Shown here in pieces: positions 43,984 to 54,604 of a stretch of 64,000 nt of DNA. The notes beneath the pieces are model-generated. The model was not told the DNA's origin, made no database searches, and worked only from the letters and a program-made list of their open reading frames with translations. The position numbers and the translations under genes are program-made. Each line of letters starts with the position of its first letter. The stretch's first letter is position 1. The stretch comes from Byssothecium circinans (Eukaryota; Ascomycota; Dothideomycetes; Pleosporales; Massarinaceae), in assembly GCA_010015675.1 (NCBI GenBank), contig ML976978.1, positions 1,086,093 to 1,150,092 of the forward strand, read 5' to 3'.

Positions 43984-45975
43984 TTACTCCTCATCGTCAA
44001 TGTTTAACGTCTCCTCAATGATCCCCCATTTCTCCAACTGAATCAACAACTCCAACGGATCCTCCCCATTCCAAGCACTGATTTCCCACTCCTTCTTATC
44101 CCTTCCCAAACCTCTATCATATACCCCAGGTATCTTTTCGATAGTCCACACAATCCTTCGATCTGCTTTGTTGACTTTCCTCACAAACTCACTGACCTTC
44201 GCCAACGCGTCTTCGGTGCTTCGGTGTCGGATCTTATGCCACGAGGCCAGTAAGTGCGGCATGCATTTCTCGGCATCCTTCTGAGTGTTCTTCCGAATAT
44301 CTTCAATATTGCAGATTATGGTTTGATAGGCACGTTTGGATAGACCCAACTCCTCCATCTCAGGCGTATGAGGTGGGTAGAGAGGATGACGGAAGCCGAA
44401 GCGCACTATGCGGAGGCGAGAGCCGTGCTCTATCGCTTTACGGACTTCAAGTCTACGGTTGTGTTCATAGGCATCGCGATTCACTTTGCCGGAGTGTTGT
44501 TGGTGCCGATCCCTGGGTTTCGGGGTGAGAGAGTGCCACGCGAGCGTCTTTCGGGATGGTGGGTTGACGTATTGGAGGCGCTTGTTGATGAAGGGGTTGT
44601 CTTCTTGCTCAATCATGTACTTTGAAAAGGATGTGCTTCTTGTACGCGAATTGATGTTATCTCGCATCCAAGCGCGGAAGTATGGATCGACGCCGTAGCG
44701 ATCGACGTTGACGTTCATCAGTTCTCGCTTTTGCGAGGGGATGGCGTTGGGCCAGAGTGGCCAGGGGCGCGTTCGATCACGAAGTTGGTGATGATGGTGA
44801 TAGTGTGGGATGCTCGGGAAAGATGTCGGAGATACAGGCGATGTGCTCCCCCTATTCGCTTTCTGGCGTGATACAGCGACACTATGCTCTTCCGTCTGTG
44901 CAACATCGAAAGGATCGATGAATAAATATGGATTAGTCCCCCTTGCAGCCGATGACGGTGTCGAGGGTGAAGGCGAAAAGTCACACGGACGTGGAACATG
45001 GAGAACCTGAACCAGAGCCTCCGATATACGATTTGGAGTGAAGAGAGAGTATGAGGCAATACACACCATAATCGGCAAGCCTCTCATCTGCCAGTTCCAG
45101 CTGATATTTTCCAGAAGCCTATTTAGAGACCTCGCTTGCTGCTCCGCAATTTTGTATTGTTGGGCTGACTCCGTGACCGTATAGCTTGGTGGATCAAGGA
45201 GTTGTGTTATTGATGTATGTCGCGGACTGGGCTGTTCTTTCACTGAGCTACCGTGTTGGTGATTCTTCTTTTCGTGCCAATGGTAGTGATTCTCCTTTGG
45301 CAGCTCGTCGAGGAAGTCCTCTAGCGCAGCAAGCAACATGGTGTGATCGGCGTATGTGATGCCATGGTCCGCCAAACTTGTGGTGTACTCGATCGGTTGG
45401 CATAATCTCCAGTGGGTCACGAAATGTGCAAGTGGATGTGTGCACTGGGTCCGATTGCATACCCCTGGTATTACCATTCCTATGGAATCGATAAAATGCT
45501 TCTCTGGCTGCTCGGGGGGTGTCTTGAAGTCCGAAGGATGAATAGGTGGGCGTTTGCCACTGGTAGGCGACCTATCTCCCGCACTTATGGACGACCTCAG
45601 TCGGCTTAGAATACTCGGTCTCGAGCTCCTGCTAATCTTCCGCTCCAGGAAGGCCTCAGCAGTAATGTTTGTTGATGTAGTTGGAGAAGGATGGTAACTC
45701 GGATGGTGACTTAGCGTCGAATTCGGTCGTGAAGAGTTGGGAGAATCGCGGCAAGTACTGATTGATTCTAGATGTTCGTGACTGGGCTTCGAGGATTTTT
45801 TGTTAACGGTGTCACTCAGGGCGCGTCTCCAGAAGTCGTGGCTGACATCGTCATCGAGGCGTTGTGATGCTTTCGGCGCTGGCTCGGTATGGCAATGTAG
45901 CAATGGCGGCCTCCTTGCATTTCCCTCTCTCATCTCCCGCGGTTGACTCAGCGCTAGATGCGGGGCTTTCGGCAT
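43984..45975 (-). CDS. Uncharacterised fungal protein, 663 aa
   Basis: Single long exon. The first 170 residues are Ser/Pro/His-rich and disordered. An ordered region follows: FIDSIGMVIPGVCNRTQCTHPLAHFVTHWRLCQPIEYTTSLADHGITYADHTMLLAALEDFLDELP, with Cys and His residues that might bind metal. Around residues 285-315 (NRLLENISWNWQMRGLPIMVCIASYSLFTPNRISEALVQVLHVPRP) and at the C-terminus (MPHLLASWHKIRHRSTEDALAKVSEF ... RRIVWTIEKIPGVYDRGL) it again looks structured. I do not recognise a domain. The minus-strand frame uninterrupted over 2 kb and its sensible composition make it a real gene. The start at 45975 is the first Met. Confidence 0.75.
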   Translation of the reverse strand: MPKAPHLALSQPREMREGNARRPPLLHCHTEPAPKASQRLDDDVSHDFWRRALSDTVNKKSSKPSHEHLESISTCRDSPNSSRPNSTLSHHPSYHPSPTTSTNITAEAFLERKISRSSRPSILSRLRSSISAGDRSPTSGKRPPIHPSDFKTPPEQPEKHFIDSIGMVIPGVCNRTQCTHPLAHFVTHWRLCQPIEYTTSLADHGITYADHTMLLAALEDFLDELPKENHYHWHEKKNHQHGSSVKEQPSPRHTSITQLLDPPSYTVTESAQQYKIAEQQARSLNRLLENISWNWQMRGLPIMVCIASYSLFTPNRISEALVQVLHVPRPCDFSPSPSTPSSAARGTNPYLFIDPFDVAQTEEHSVAVSRQKANRGSTSPVSPTSFPSIPHYHHHHQLRDRTRPWPLWPNAIPSQKRELMNVNVDRYGVDPYFRAWMRDNINSRTRSTSFSKYMIEQEDNPFINKRLQYVNPPSRKTLAWHSLTPKPRDRHQQHSGKVNRDAYEHNRRLEVRKAIEHGSRLRIVRFGFRHPLYPPHTPEMEELGLSKRAYQTIICNIEDIRKNTQKDAEKCMPHLLASWHKIRHRSTEDALAKVSEFVRKVNKADRRIVWTIEKIPGVYDRGLGRDKKEWEISAWNGEDPLELLIQLEKWGIIEETLNIDDEE

Positions 45976-47666
45976 GATTATTCCATTTCTTCCTCCGAAG
46001 TGAGTTGAGGTAAAAGGGACACACTGCGTGTTGGGTGGTGGACGTGTTTATGCCGATTCGACAAAATAACGTCGTGTAACAAGTCGGTAAGTACGAGGTT
46101 GAGAACTCGCCTCCGCCCTGGGCATTTGCTTTTGAACAATATCAAGTCTTCATGCTGATGCAATAGAGCCCCAGGAGTCGCCTCTCACTCTATTAGCCAA
46201 ACCCAAGTCCGCCGAGGGAAACAAGCAAGCGGGCAATGGAACCAAGTCACCGGGAGCAGCCATCAACTTTACTCAAATCTTTCTCCCCGGAGTTGCCTCT
46301 ATGGACACTTATTCCTCACATAACTGCAAAACCTCCGTAATTTGACAAAGAAAGTTCATCCTCTCTCCCTCGCTTCGGTCACGAAAGGTCTTGTTTGAGA
46401 ACAGCATGGTTACACGGATACGATAACCGGGCGGGCGATCGCCGAACTGTGGCTTCGGCGAGTGACCAGTCTCTTGGTTATTTGACGAATCTAGACTCGT
46501 TATTACGGCCTCGCAGTTTTCTACAATTTATTGGCTTCCGCGCCTGCGGACTTAGGAGATACACTGCTCTCCGTGCTTCTGCTTTGAACAAAGGAGACGA
46601 CTTGTTGGCTTCATCGTCGACGTCCGTGACACGTTGAAATTCGATGCCGAGCGTTATTGTCTTATCTCGGCGTGGTGGCTAAGCCCTGAATACTACCTAT
46701 GGTATCTCAATAAGAGCCAAGAAGATCCTTGTGGTAAAGTCATCTATTACAAAACCCACGTCTAGATTTTGTGATCAGGAGACAAGCTCGTTTGCTTATC
46801 CTCTATACAAGGCCCAGAACGCGCACAGCACTTCCAAATAAACGACGCTTCGAAGATCTCCCGTGGGATCACGCACCATCCACGGAATTGGAAAGTGTAC
46901 GGCTGGGATAAACTAGACGGCGAGGCGAACCGTCCCTACCAGTGCGCCGGATTTGTCTTTACACTTTTGCGTAGAAGTGAAAGAGAATGTATGCTCAGTT
47001 CGTACGCCCAGCACAGTGGTACGCTAGAAGTCATGGCCAAAATGTCAAGAACCAGTTTTTCACTGCTCAAAACGCCGACGATTTTCGTACGTTGACTGTA
47101 CGTCGAGCATATGCAGACAGGAACTATGGTCTCCGTCTAGAAGAATAGATCAGCAAACCGATCAGCGTGGAGCCGTCTTCGAGACCCTGATCGAATAGGA
47201 GGGACTAGGTTTTCTTTGTGATCCTTCATTCATTGTTGGGAGCGATCGACTCTGTGCATTGTTCAGGCTGGACAACAATGAAATTATATGAGATGAAAGA
47301 ACTGGGCACGAACTCCTTGGAAGACCATCCAGGGAAATAAAGCGGTCTGTAAATAGCTCTTTCAGTCTTGGTAAGCGCACAGTACACATCAAGTGATTGT
47401 ATCTAGGTCACATCAAGGTATCATCATGTCAGCATTGAGAGTCTATTCGGACAACGGATAGTGCGCTCACAATGCCGCTGTCACTGGACTCTTGATCAAA
47501 CATAGAATGGACAGCTATAAAACCCCGAGACCCCTTTTCCCCTTAGCATCAATCAATTTCAGCAACATTGCAAACGCGGTTTAGAAGCCGTTTAGCATTT
47601 ACTACGAATCACTAACACATATCAGTAACAACGAAACAACTTAAGCGCAACTGACCCCTAGTCAAC
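45976..47666. other. Divergent intergenic region
   Basis: 1.7 kb between the 663-aa gene (minus) and the J-domain gene (plus). A TATAAA-like box (ctataaaacc, 47515-47524) lies about 145 bp before the J-domain start and may be its TATA element. No gene seen; the middle part (46640-47100) has short frames only. Confidence 0.5.
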
Positions 47667-49091
47667 ATGAGCTCTTACCGCAATTACTGTGCTTATAGCG
47701 ACGACGACGACGACGATTTCGCGCTGTCTGACGACGAATTCTTCGATCCTAGCCATTACCGCACTCCCGATTTTGGTGGACGAGCTCGTCGTGGCCCTTC
47801 GGTTCGCGATGATGATGATCTGTGGGAACAGCACGCTCGAAACGGTGCGTCAGGTCGTCCTGGACAGTCTCACGCTCGAACCGATGCGTCAGGTCGCCCT
47901 GGCCATTCGCATGCTCGCACCCGTACATCGCATGGTCGTGGCTCTTTGTTTAACGATACTGATGATCGCTGGGAACAGCATGCTCGAAACGGTGCGCGTC
48001 GTTCCTCTGCCCCTAGGGACAGGGGTGGCTATGCGCCTGGGGTGCGATTCGAAGAGCATGTCCCCAGCTACCAAGAGCCTTCTCGGCCTAAACAAACTAA
48101 GTGTGAGTATTTCCCCAACGCTCCTCCCCGGGCGGCATTTCCCAGAGAACCACATCGTGAACCGTGGGATAAAGAGCCTGCTCTTGAACCCCTCATGCGT
48201 GCTTTCCAGGAATCACAGCCTTCACAGCCGCGTTGTCTTGAACAGCGCCGTTCTCATTCTCATCCCAAAAACCCCCCCGCATGGTCCCTGACTGACATTT
48301 TATTAGGTTGTTGTTGCCCGGTAGATCCCCATGAGCATCGTAGGTCGTCGCATCGCGAACCAGAGTACCGTACACCTGGCCGTTCTGAGCATCGTCGTGG
48401 ATCAAATCGCGACTACAAACCCTATCCCTTCGATGGCGTTCCAAAGGGTCAAGGTCGCCAGCGCCAGCGTGGCAATAGCTTCGCTGAGGATTTCATGCCT
48501 CGCTTCGATCGAGGCCCTAGGCCTTCATTTAGTCGCGTCCCTCCTCCCGTCTTCCCTGAGCGAAACGTTCCTGACTTTGACGACCCCTTCTCTAGGCATG
48601 CTCGTGCGGGTCAACGTCGGGGTTCGACGGCGCATGACTATCGGACGCGTTTTCAAGAACCTGGTTCCACATCCCAGCAGCCTCGTGCTGAGGAACAGCG
48701 CCCTCATCGACCTCGCGCTGAGGAACCGCGTCCTCATCGACCTCGCGCTGACCGCTCTTATACTGAACGACCTCACGGGGAGCATCGTCGCCCAGCACAG
48801 CCCCCTCCTCCACACTACGATTACCATCGTCCCCAGAACCCACAACCACCACCACCACCTTCTCCTCGCGAAGAGTTGCCCGACTATTACGTCGCCTTGG
48901 GAATTTCCTCCAACGCTACGGCTGCCGCTATCAAGAAGGCGTACATGCAGCTTGCTTTGCGGTACCATCCCGACCGTGCCCCGGAGGGTGAGAAGGCACA
49001 GGCTCATGAAAAGATGACCAAGGTCAATGAGGCATATGGTGTGTTGAGTGATGCGGAGAAGCGGGGGAAGTATGATGGAGCGCGTCGTTAG
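47667..49091 (+). CDS. J-domain (DnaJ-like) protein with long low-complexity N-terminus
   Basis: 474 aa, single exon. The last 75 residues form a J domain: [34 protein letters not shown], with the HPD motif that stimulates Hsp70 ATPase, and [18 protein letters not shown]. The preceding 395 residues are Arg/Pro/His/Ser-rich and disordered, with acidic runs at the start ([18 protein letters not shown]) and internal repeats: [12 protein letters not shown] / [12 protein letters not shown], and [10 protein letters not shown] / [10 protein letters not shown]. No Gly/Phe region, zinc finger or membrane segment, so it is a class III (type C) J protein with the J domain at the wrong end compared with most. 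Client is unknown. Confidence 0.85.
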   Translation: MSSYRNYCAYSDDDDDDFALSDDEFFDPSHYRTPDFGGRARRGPSVRDDDDLWEQHARNGASGRPGQSHARTDASGRPGHSHARTRTSHGRGSLFNDTDDRWEQHARNGARRSSAPRDRGGYAPGVRFEEHVPSYQEPSRPKQTKCEYFPNAPPRAAFPREPHREPWDKEPALEPLMRAFQESQPSQPRCLEQRRSHSHPKNPPAWSLTDILLGCCCPVDPHEHRRSSHREPEYRTPGRSEHRRGSNRDYKPYPFDGVPKGQGRQRQRGNSFAEDFMPRFDRGPRPSFSRVPPPVFPERNVPDFDDPFSRHARAGQRRGSTAHDYRTRFQEPGSTSQQPRAEEQRPHRPRAEEPRPHRPRADRSYTERPHGEHRRPAQPPPPHYDYHRPQNPQPPPPPSPREELPDYYVALGISSNATAAAIKKAYMQLALRYHPDRAPEGEKAQAHEKMTKVNEAYGVLSDAEKRGKYDGARR

Positions 49092-49294
49092 GGGGGTGAA
49101 GGGGGCAGACGGTAAGTAACCGATGGTGAGTCTTTGCTTATATATCAGTGAGGACCGGTAAGTTTAGTTTCTGCGTACTGCTCGGTAAGCTTGTTTTTCC
49201 ATAATCTGATTCCCTGTTAGCAAAGCGTGTCTGAATATAGTAATAATACAACACATGTAAATGAGAGCTTCAAGTTCATTCAAAATGCTTCTTC

Positions 49295-50510
49295 CTTTTT
49301 CTACCGTCACTCTAATAACGTCGCCTCCAAACGTCACACCGTCCGACTTCAGCAGCTTCCCTGCCTCCTCCTTCGTCGCCACCTTGATTACCACCGATGC
49401 GTGCTGTCCGCTAGGCCTCGGTTGCCCGAGCCACCGCATAGTGCACACCTCCACTCTATTCTCCGTGCCAAAGCGCTCCATCGCCGATTTGCTTACTTTC
49501 CCGCTCTCTGCATCCATTGCCAGCGCCACCTCGATAAAGTCCGCTTTGAGTAGGTACCACTTGGGGCACACCAGTCTCGCTCTAGGAATCTGCGGTTCCA
49601 GCCATTCGTCCGTCGTCTGCTGGAACACCGCCTCCTTGTCCTTGTCCACGGAGAACTTGATTACGCTTGCGTTTTCGTGCCCTCGCCGCACGTGGAGGTC
49701 CTTGACTGCCGCTCCAGCCAACCGTTCCACGCCGTTTATCCCCTGCTGGATGGCTTGCTTTGCTGCCTCTGTGGTGGCCACTCTCTCAGCTACTCCTTCT
49801 CTCACCTTGCTGGCATCGATCACCAGCTGCCGACTGTTCTCCTTATCCGCTGTTCCTGGGTTCGTCGATCGTGCCGACGTCGTGCTTGGCCCAGCTGGCC
49901 GGCCGCTCGCTGCTACCGTCACCCATGTTTGTGTAGCCGGCGGCTCGATCGAACGCGTGTCAAGTTGCGCCCGAAGCGATTCGACCGTCTCTTGGAGTTC
50001 CGTATTCTAGCTCTTGAGGTACTGCTGTTCCGCCTTGATGGCTGAGAGGTCGGTTCGGATGTTCTCGATGATGCTATTCTGGCTCGCGCTGATGCTGCTC
50101 TGCTCTGCTATTGTGTCTTTCAGGCTCGCGATATGCTGGATCACTTCATCTAGCTTGGCGCTTCCTCCTCCTCGGTCGGGAGAGATGGACTCCCGCTGGG
50201 TGGGGAAGGGCGGTAGCTCATCATCTTTCCGTTGCTGCGTGCTCGAGGGTGCTTCGACATGCGGCCGCGACGCTGTGGCTCTGGTTCTAGCCTACCTGAG
50301 CTGGCCTGTTGTTGTCTGCGTCCTCAATGCATTCTGCGTCTCTAGCACTTTTGCGCCCGGCTTCCTCGTGCGTATTCTGGGGATCGATGGAGTGCGGATA
50401 AGGGTTGAGGTCGCCATCGGGGCCCGGCACGATGTTCGGAAGGCCGCACAGGCCGCCGCGCAGCGGGAACTAGTCAAACGAGGCGCTACAACAGTACAAC
50501 TGTAGAACTT
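49295..50510 (-). mobile_element. LINE (Tad-like non-LTR retrotransposon) ORF1 fragment
   Basis: The minus-strand frame resembles ORF1/gag-like proteins of fungal non-LTR retrotransposons: a coiled-coil-like stretch (DEVIQHIASLKDTIAEQSSI ... LQETVESLRAQL) then VREGVAERVATTEAAKQAIQQG, KDLHVRRGHENASVIKFSVDK, ARLVCPKWYLLKADFIEVALAM and HASVVIKVATKEEAGKLLKSDGVTFGGDV. The frame is broken by TAG at 50292-50294 and at 50007-50009; both would read CAG with one C-to-T change. Similarity stops at about 49295, before the expected CCHC zinc knuckle and before any reverse transcriptase, so the 3' part is missing. Inactive remnant. Boundaries are approximate and no target-site duplication was found. Confidence 0.75.
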
Positions 50511-50520
50511 GATATAAAGT

Positions 50521-51027
50521 ATGTCCGAGATAAACATCCCCCTCCCCCAAAAATTCCTCTCGAAACATTTACAAGGGTCTGTCCAGAGCGGGTCGACCGT
50601 TCTCCCTGCTAGCGTCATCGAGGCGTTCGTCTACCTCTGGCCAGACTCAAGTGGCAAATATTTAACACGTAATTCCGCACTTGGATGGCTTGTCACTGAT
50701 CTAGAATTGGCTCAAAGCTTCGACTTGATTTCTGCTCCAAAACCCCTTCTACCTAAAAAATACGTTCGCATTGTTGCCTTTAACTTGACCACCTTCGAAG
50801 CCGCACATACCAACGAATCGTCACTGGCCAATCTCTTTTCCAGGTACATACAGTTCAACATCTCACAAGTCAATGGAGTCCGCTGGGCGAGCAAGGTTCG
50901 CACGCCAGTGATGCAGGTTGACCGGATCCTTCTGATACAGGTTCAATTCAAAGAATCTGTTGTGAGCCTCGCATCTAAAATTCTTGTACCTGTCCCATGT
51001 CAACGATATCTTCTAATTATTAAATAA
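50521..51027 (+). CDS. Possible hypothetical protein next to the LINE remnant
   Basis: 168-aa frame (MSEINIPLPQKFLSKHLQGS ... QRYLLIIK) beginning at the edge of the LINE fragment. It has a protein-like composition but no recognised domain. Its last 28 bp overlap the convergent frame at 51000-51365. Either this or the antisense reading could be a relic. Confidence 0.25.
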   Translation: MSEINIPLPQKFLSKHLQGSVQSGSTVLPASVIEAFVYLWPDSSGKYLTRNSALGWLVTDLELAQSFDLISAPKPLLPKKYVRIVAFNLTTFEAAHTNESSLANLFSRYIQFNISQVNGVRWASKVRTPVMQVDRILLIQVQFKESVVSLASKILVPVPCQRYLLIIK

Positions 51028-51365
51028 ACAACATACGAGTTGAGCTTCTGGAAATTTGCATTCACCAGATCCTCTTCAGACACTTCGACGAATGCTTCGT
51101 CCTTCCCTTCAACTGGAATGAAGTATCTCTTGCTCTCAAGTGGTCCGTAATTGATCTGGCGAACGAGCTGCACGGCATAAGGAGGCTTCAGCTCGGCCAA
51201 GTCCAATGACACTTGATCATTCTCGCCGCCCGTCGTAGCGGTTGATGAGGCCTTGGGAAAGTTTGCCCATCTCGTGAAGGAACTGAACTTTTCCTCGTGC
51301 GTGAGCCGCTTGGGTCTGAAGGGTTGGATGGCTTCACAGCAAAACAAGACTGACATGATGATCAA
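51000..51365 (-). CDS. Possible small hypothetical protein
   Basis: 121 aa with a hydrophobic start (MIIMSVLFCCEAIQPF) and an ordered-looking middle (YAVQLVRQINYGPLESKRYFIPVEGKDEAFVEVSEEDL). A strong splice donor (GTATGT) lies at the end, after NANFQKLNS, so the true gene may continue leftward. The continued translation there contains several stops, so the gene may be broken. No family recognised. Confidence 0.35.
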   Translation of the reverse strand: MIIMSVLFCCEAIQPFRPKRLTHEEKFSSFTRWANFPKASSTATTGGENDQVSLDLAELKPPYAVQLVRQINYGPLESKRYFIPVEGKDEAFVEVSEEDLVNANFQKLNSYVVYLIIRRYR

Positions 51366-52109
51366 ATTGACTGAAAAATGACTTCACTGAGGGATGAAGA
51401 ATTTCCGGCCTTCAAGAGATCTCGGCCGCCATTTATTGTTTTCCAAGTCCTTGAAATCAATAAGGAAAAAACCGGTCGGTTCCATATCTGACGACATTAT
51501 TCCAAACGATATTTCCTTTTCACCGCCACTATGCATTGATATCCTTTGTGATTCGAAACAGCGATAACGACTGAGGCCTACAACTCATCCGTGATGCGTG
51601 GAATGTTGCGTGGACACCAGAGCTGGCGTATAACTGGCCAGGGGCTTGCAAGTTTGAGGCCTACCATCCGGGTGTGATATGTAATAAAATGCAATCAAGC
51701 TCCGATCCATCTTTCTATTCGCTGTGATTGAGGCCTACCATGCACCTCTCATGCAGCAAAAATGCGCGACCCCGCAACAGGGAGGAGGGGAAGAGCAGTG
51801 AGGCCTACCATCAGCTCCAACCAATCACATCTCTCCCATGTCCGCAAAGCTCCGGTGAGCCATCAGATATATAACCACGCCTTCGTTCACATCTCAAGTG
51901 TTCTTTTCCTTCACGGGTCGGCCCAGCACTAGACGTGCAGCCGCACGCTCCGATCAAACTCCTCTCGACTCGTGTCACTCTTTTATTTCTTCTTTTCTAC
52001 TCTTTCGTTCGGCCATTTCTCGCCTTTACACACATACTCCACTCTTTTTGTCCCAGTCGGCCGTCGCCCCGTTCACAACTTGTTTCAAGGAGTGAGCTCT
52101 TATTTCTAG
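51366..52109. promoter_or_regulatory. Upstream region of the C2H2 gene with repeated 13-bp motif
   Basis: Three exact copies of TGAGGCCTACCAT start at 51655, 51729 and 51799, and a partial copy (TGAGGCCTAC) starts at 51572, all in the same direction, 70-83 bp apart. The last copy lies about 300 bp before the recognised coding part. The core AGGCCT is palindromic. The region 51890-52100 is pyrimidine-rich, like a 5' leader. Confidence 0.6.
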
Positions 52110-52734
52110 TCAGGCCCCTCTAGGAACTTCTGGACCAGAATTATCTACACCTACATCACTTCTACCGTTCATCGATCCTACGTGGGTCCAGGCTGGAAAT
52201 GTGCAAGGTCCTTTGCCACCGTGGCACTGGGGAATCCAGTCCACGCCGAACACTGAGCCTGCTGGACAGGACGGTGGAGTATATCGAGAAGCGTCATGGC
52301 CGACGGAAGATGTGGAAGAGATAGAAAACCTACCAGAAAATAGCATTGATCTGCTACAACAAGTCGGTCCAGCCACCCAAATTCTGGGATCTTCAACTGT
52401 CGAAGGGTCGTCCAATGGTTTTCCATGCAAGGAATGCTCCAGGATCTTTTCCAAGCGGTACGAACTTAAGTGAGTCTTCTCCCTCTAACGTTCTATGGAA
52501 TTCTAACAAGTGGCTACTAGCCGCCATCTTAAGCAACATTTCCCTCAGTTTCCATGTTCGAGGTGTGCGAAAGTTTTCCAGTACAGCAAAGACCTCACCC
52601 AACATATCAAAGACATCCACAGGGAAACAGTTGAAGAGTCGAGCCTGGAGTACTGTCAGCACGATGGCTGTGACTACAGCACTCCGCGGAAAGATAATCT
52701 CAGAAGGCACATTCGCGCCCGTCACCCGGTGTGA
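52110..52734 (+). CDS. C2H2 zinc-finger protein (5' end not resolved)
   Basis: Exons about 52110-52469 and 52521-52734; the 51-bp intron falls inside the first finger and restores LNRHLKQH. Three fingers follow each other: FPCKECSRIFSKRYELNRHLKQH, FPCSRCAKVFQYSKDLTQHIKDIH, and YCQHDGCDYSTPRKDNLRRHIRARH. The protein ends two residues after the last His. The N-terminal part is acidic and Pro/Trp-containing (PPWHWGIQSTPNTEPAGQDGG, EDVEEIENLPENSIDLLQQVG). The frame has no Met between an upstream TGA near 52095 and the fingers, so the start must lie on an earlier exon; TTTCTAG at 52103-52109 is a plausible acceptor. Likely a DNA-binding regulator; the target is unknown. Confidence 0.7.
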
Positions 52735-52979
52735 ATTGCGCTGCCGTAGATGCTGTCCATCAGATGTAGTCAATCATACGATCGTCATGCTCATCCGTTT
52801 CTATTTACAAAGAGAATTCGAGATTCACATAGGCGACCAGAGTGATGTCGATCTTGTCCTCGCCTCCCCGCAACTCCACCGCCGCTTTCTTCAACATCCT
52901 TCCTTGCACTTTGTAATCCGTGATTCCGCCCTTTTAAAGCCCCGGAACGCCACTGAGCACCTTCTATGCGATGTAGACT

Positions 52980-54214
52980 TCACTTGACAAAAGTGTTGAC
53001 GGGAAGTCGGTAGATGTCGATGGTCCAGTAGGGTCGCCTCGTGCCCTCCCATTCTTTGCTTCCATGGAGCGTGCGTGGGACTTGGATGTCTTCCCAAGTC
53101 GTATCGAAGCCTGCCTCGTACAGGTCCATCTCCGCCACCTTTTTGTCATTAGTGTTTTCCCATTCGAATGGATGTCTAGATATCTTACCTTCGTATACAC
53201 ATCATAGCAGATCTGCCTATCCGCACCAAGCCCGTTGTACCACCCAAACTTGCCATCAGGCGCCAAAAGCTGAATGACGTATTCAGAGAAGAACTCCTTC
53301 AATGCTGCGTAGTCCTCTGCGAAGGTGTCGTAATAGATACCGTCCAGAACGACACCCTGCTCGACAAGCTTAGGGAGGATATCCTGCCACCTTCCCTCGT
53401 GAATGATGACGTTCGGCTTATCGTACCAACCCTGCTCCCTCAGTCGCTGGTGAACTTGCGGATGCGCCTCGATGATGTGATGCTCAGACGGCTCATGCGT
53501 TTGGATCGCCGTGTCGACAATCCCCATCCCGTGACCAACATTCATGAGCTTGAGTCCTTTCTTTGGCGCGATAGTCTCGGCGTGCCGTTGCATGATCTGC
53601 GTTTCCCAGTCCATCATAACGGCGTTGTCGCTCTCGTCTAGCAGAATTCCGGGCTTGTACCGTAACTGACTCTTGAGATAGGCCTTGTTGTCCAAGGAGA
53701 CATCATCCAGAGTTGCTGGGTCTGCAGTGGGCTTTGCTCCCTCTTCAGAAACCTTTTGCTTCTTGGCCGCGGGCTGCTTCTCCAGTACCTCTTCATCTTC
53801 TTCCGCTTCGTCACTACCGGCCAAGCCCAACGCGGCCATCTTTGCGAACAGTAGCTCCGCCCGGACACCGGCTTCTACCATGATATCGTAGATCTTTTTC
53901 TGGCCTAGCTTTAGCGCAATGCATCCCGGTGTCTCGTCCTCCTTGTTCAAATCGTTCCAGATGGCACCATTTTCGAGCAACAGCGTTACTGTCTGCACCG
54001 CGTCCTCGCCCGCTTCTTTGCCATCCGCCGCTTTTCCGCATGCGGCAATTGCAGCGTGAATTGGTGATGTAGCGACAGTTGCGGTGGGGTCTTGAACGTT
54101 TGCTGAGCCCTCTTTCAGCAATATCTTCAAGGCTGGTACATCGTGTCTCTCAGCGGCACCGATGATACGTTTTGCAAGTAGAACAGCCTGCTCGGAAACC
54201 TGTTCAATGGACAT
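52980..54214 (-). CDS. RMT2: Protein arginine N-methyltransferase 2 (Rmt2)
   Basis: Type IV arginine methyltransferase that methylates the delta nitrogen of arginine; the yeast substrate is ribosomal protein Rpl12. Exons 53189-54214 and 52980-53138 around a 50-bp intron, 394 aa. The N-terminal half has ankyrin-like repeats (ALKILLKEGSANVQDPTATVATSPIHAAIAACG, VQTVTLLLENGAIWNDLNKEDETPGCIAL). The methyltransferase domain has LKLMNVGHGMGIVDTAIQ (SAM motif I), EHHIIEAHPQVHQRLREQGW, VVLDGIYYDTFAEDY and APDGKFGWYNGLGADRQICYDVYTK. The short second exon gives the conserved end (EMDLYEAGFDTTW ... YWTIDIYRLP). An acidic, Lys-rich linker (AEEDEEVLEKQPAAKKQKVSEEG) joins the halves and could act as a nuclear localisation signal. 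Tail-to-tail with the zinc-finger gene, about 245 bp apart. Confidence 0.94.
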
Positions 54215-54604
54215 GTTTGCGTTGTCGTGGGAGTCGAGTACCGAAGTTTTGATGGTGGGATGTTTATCGATTAAGTTTTTTACTTATCGATAAGCAGTAG
54301 CGTTCACTGCTGTAACTACTTTTGGATTAGTGGGATTTGGGCATTGTGTCATCGATTCTACGGGTGCAGATGTAATGGAGAATGCGACTAGATTATCAAG
54401 GCAGCTCATTCTTTACACACTAAAATTGCGCATATGCTTGATTCTATCCTATTCACAAGCAAATTTTTAGGTATCGTCCGTTCAGCACTTACAGGACTAG
54501 AGCAGAGGTCTGGAGTCACATTCGAACTTCAAATTCGTGGGAAATGTATCTAGAATCCAGAATCTTGACTGTAGTGTTTTTTCCTACATCCGTGACTAGA
54601 ACTG
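54215..54604. other. Upstream of RMT2
   Basis: RMT2 promoter side, AT-rich. Near 54260-54295 a short imperfect palindrome (TTATCGATTAAG...CTTATCGATAAG) is seen. No gene. Confidence 0.45.

Noticed and set aside
48331..49017. 228-aa second frame inside the J-domain gene
   Set aside because: Fully overlaps the J-domain protein; the overlap results from its repetitive Arg/Pro codons.
49261..50010. 249-aa plus-strand frame opposite the LINE fragment
   Set aside because: The opposite strand encodes recognisable LINE ORF1 protein; the plus reading is Ser-rich antisense.
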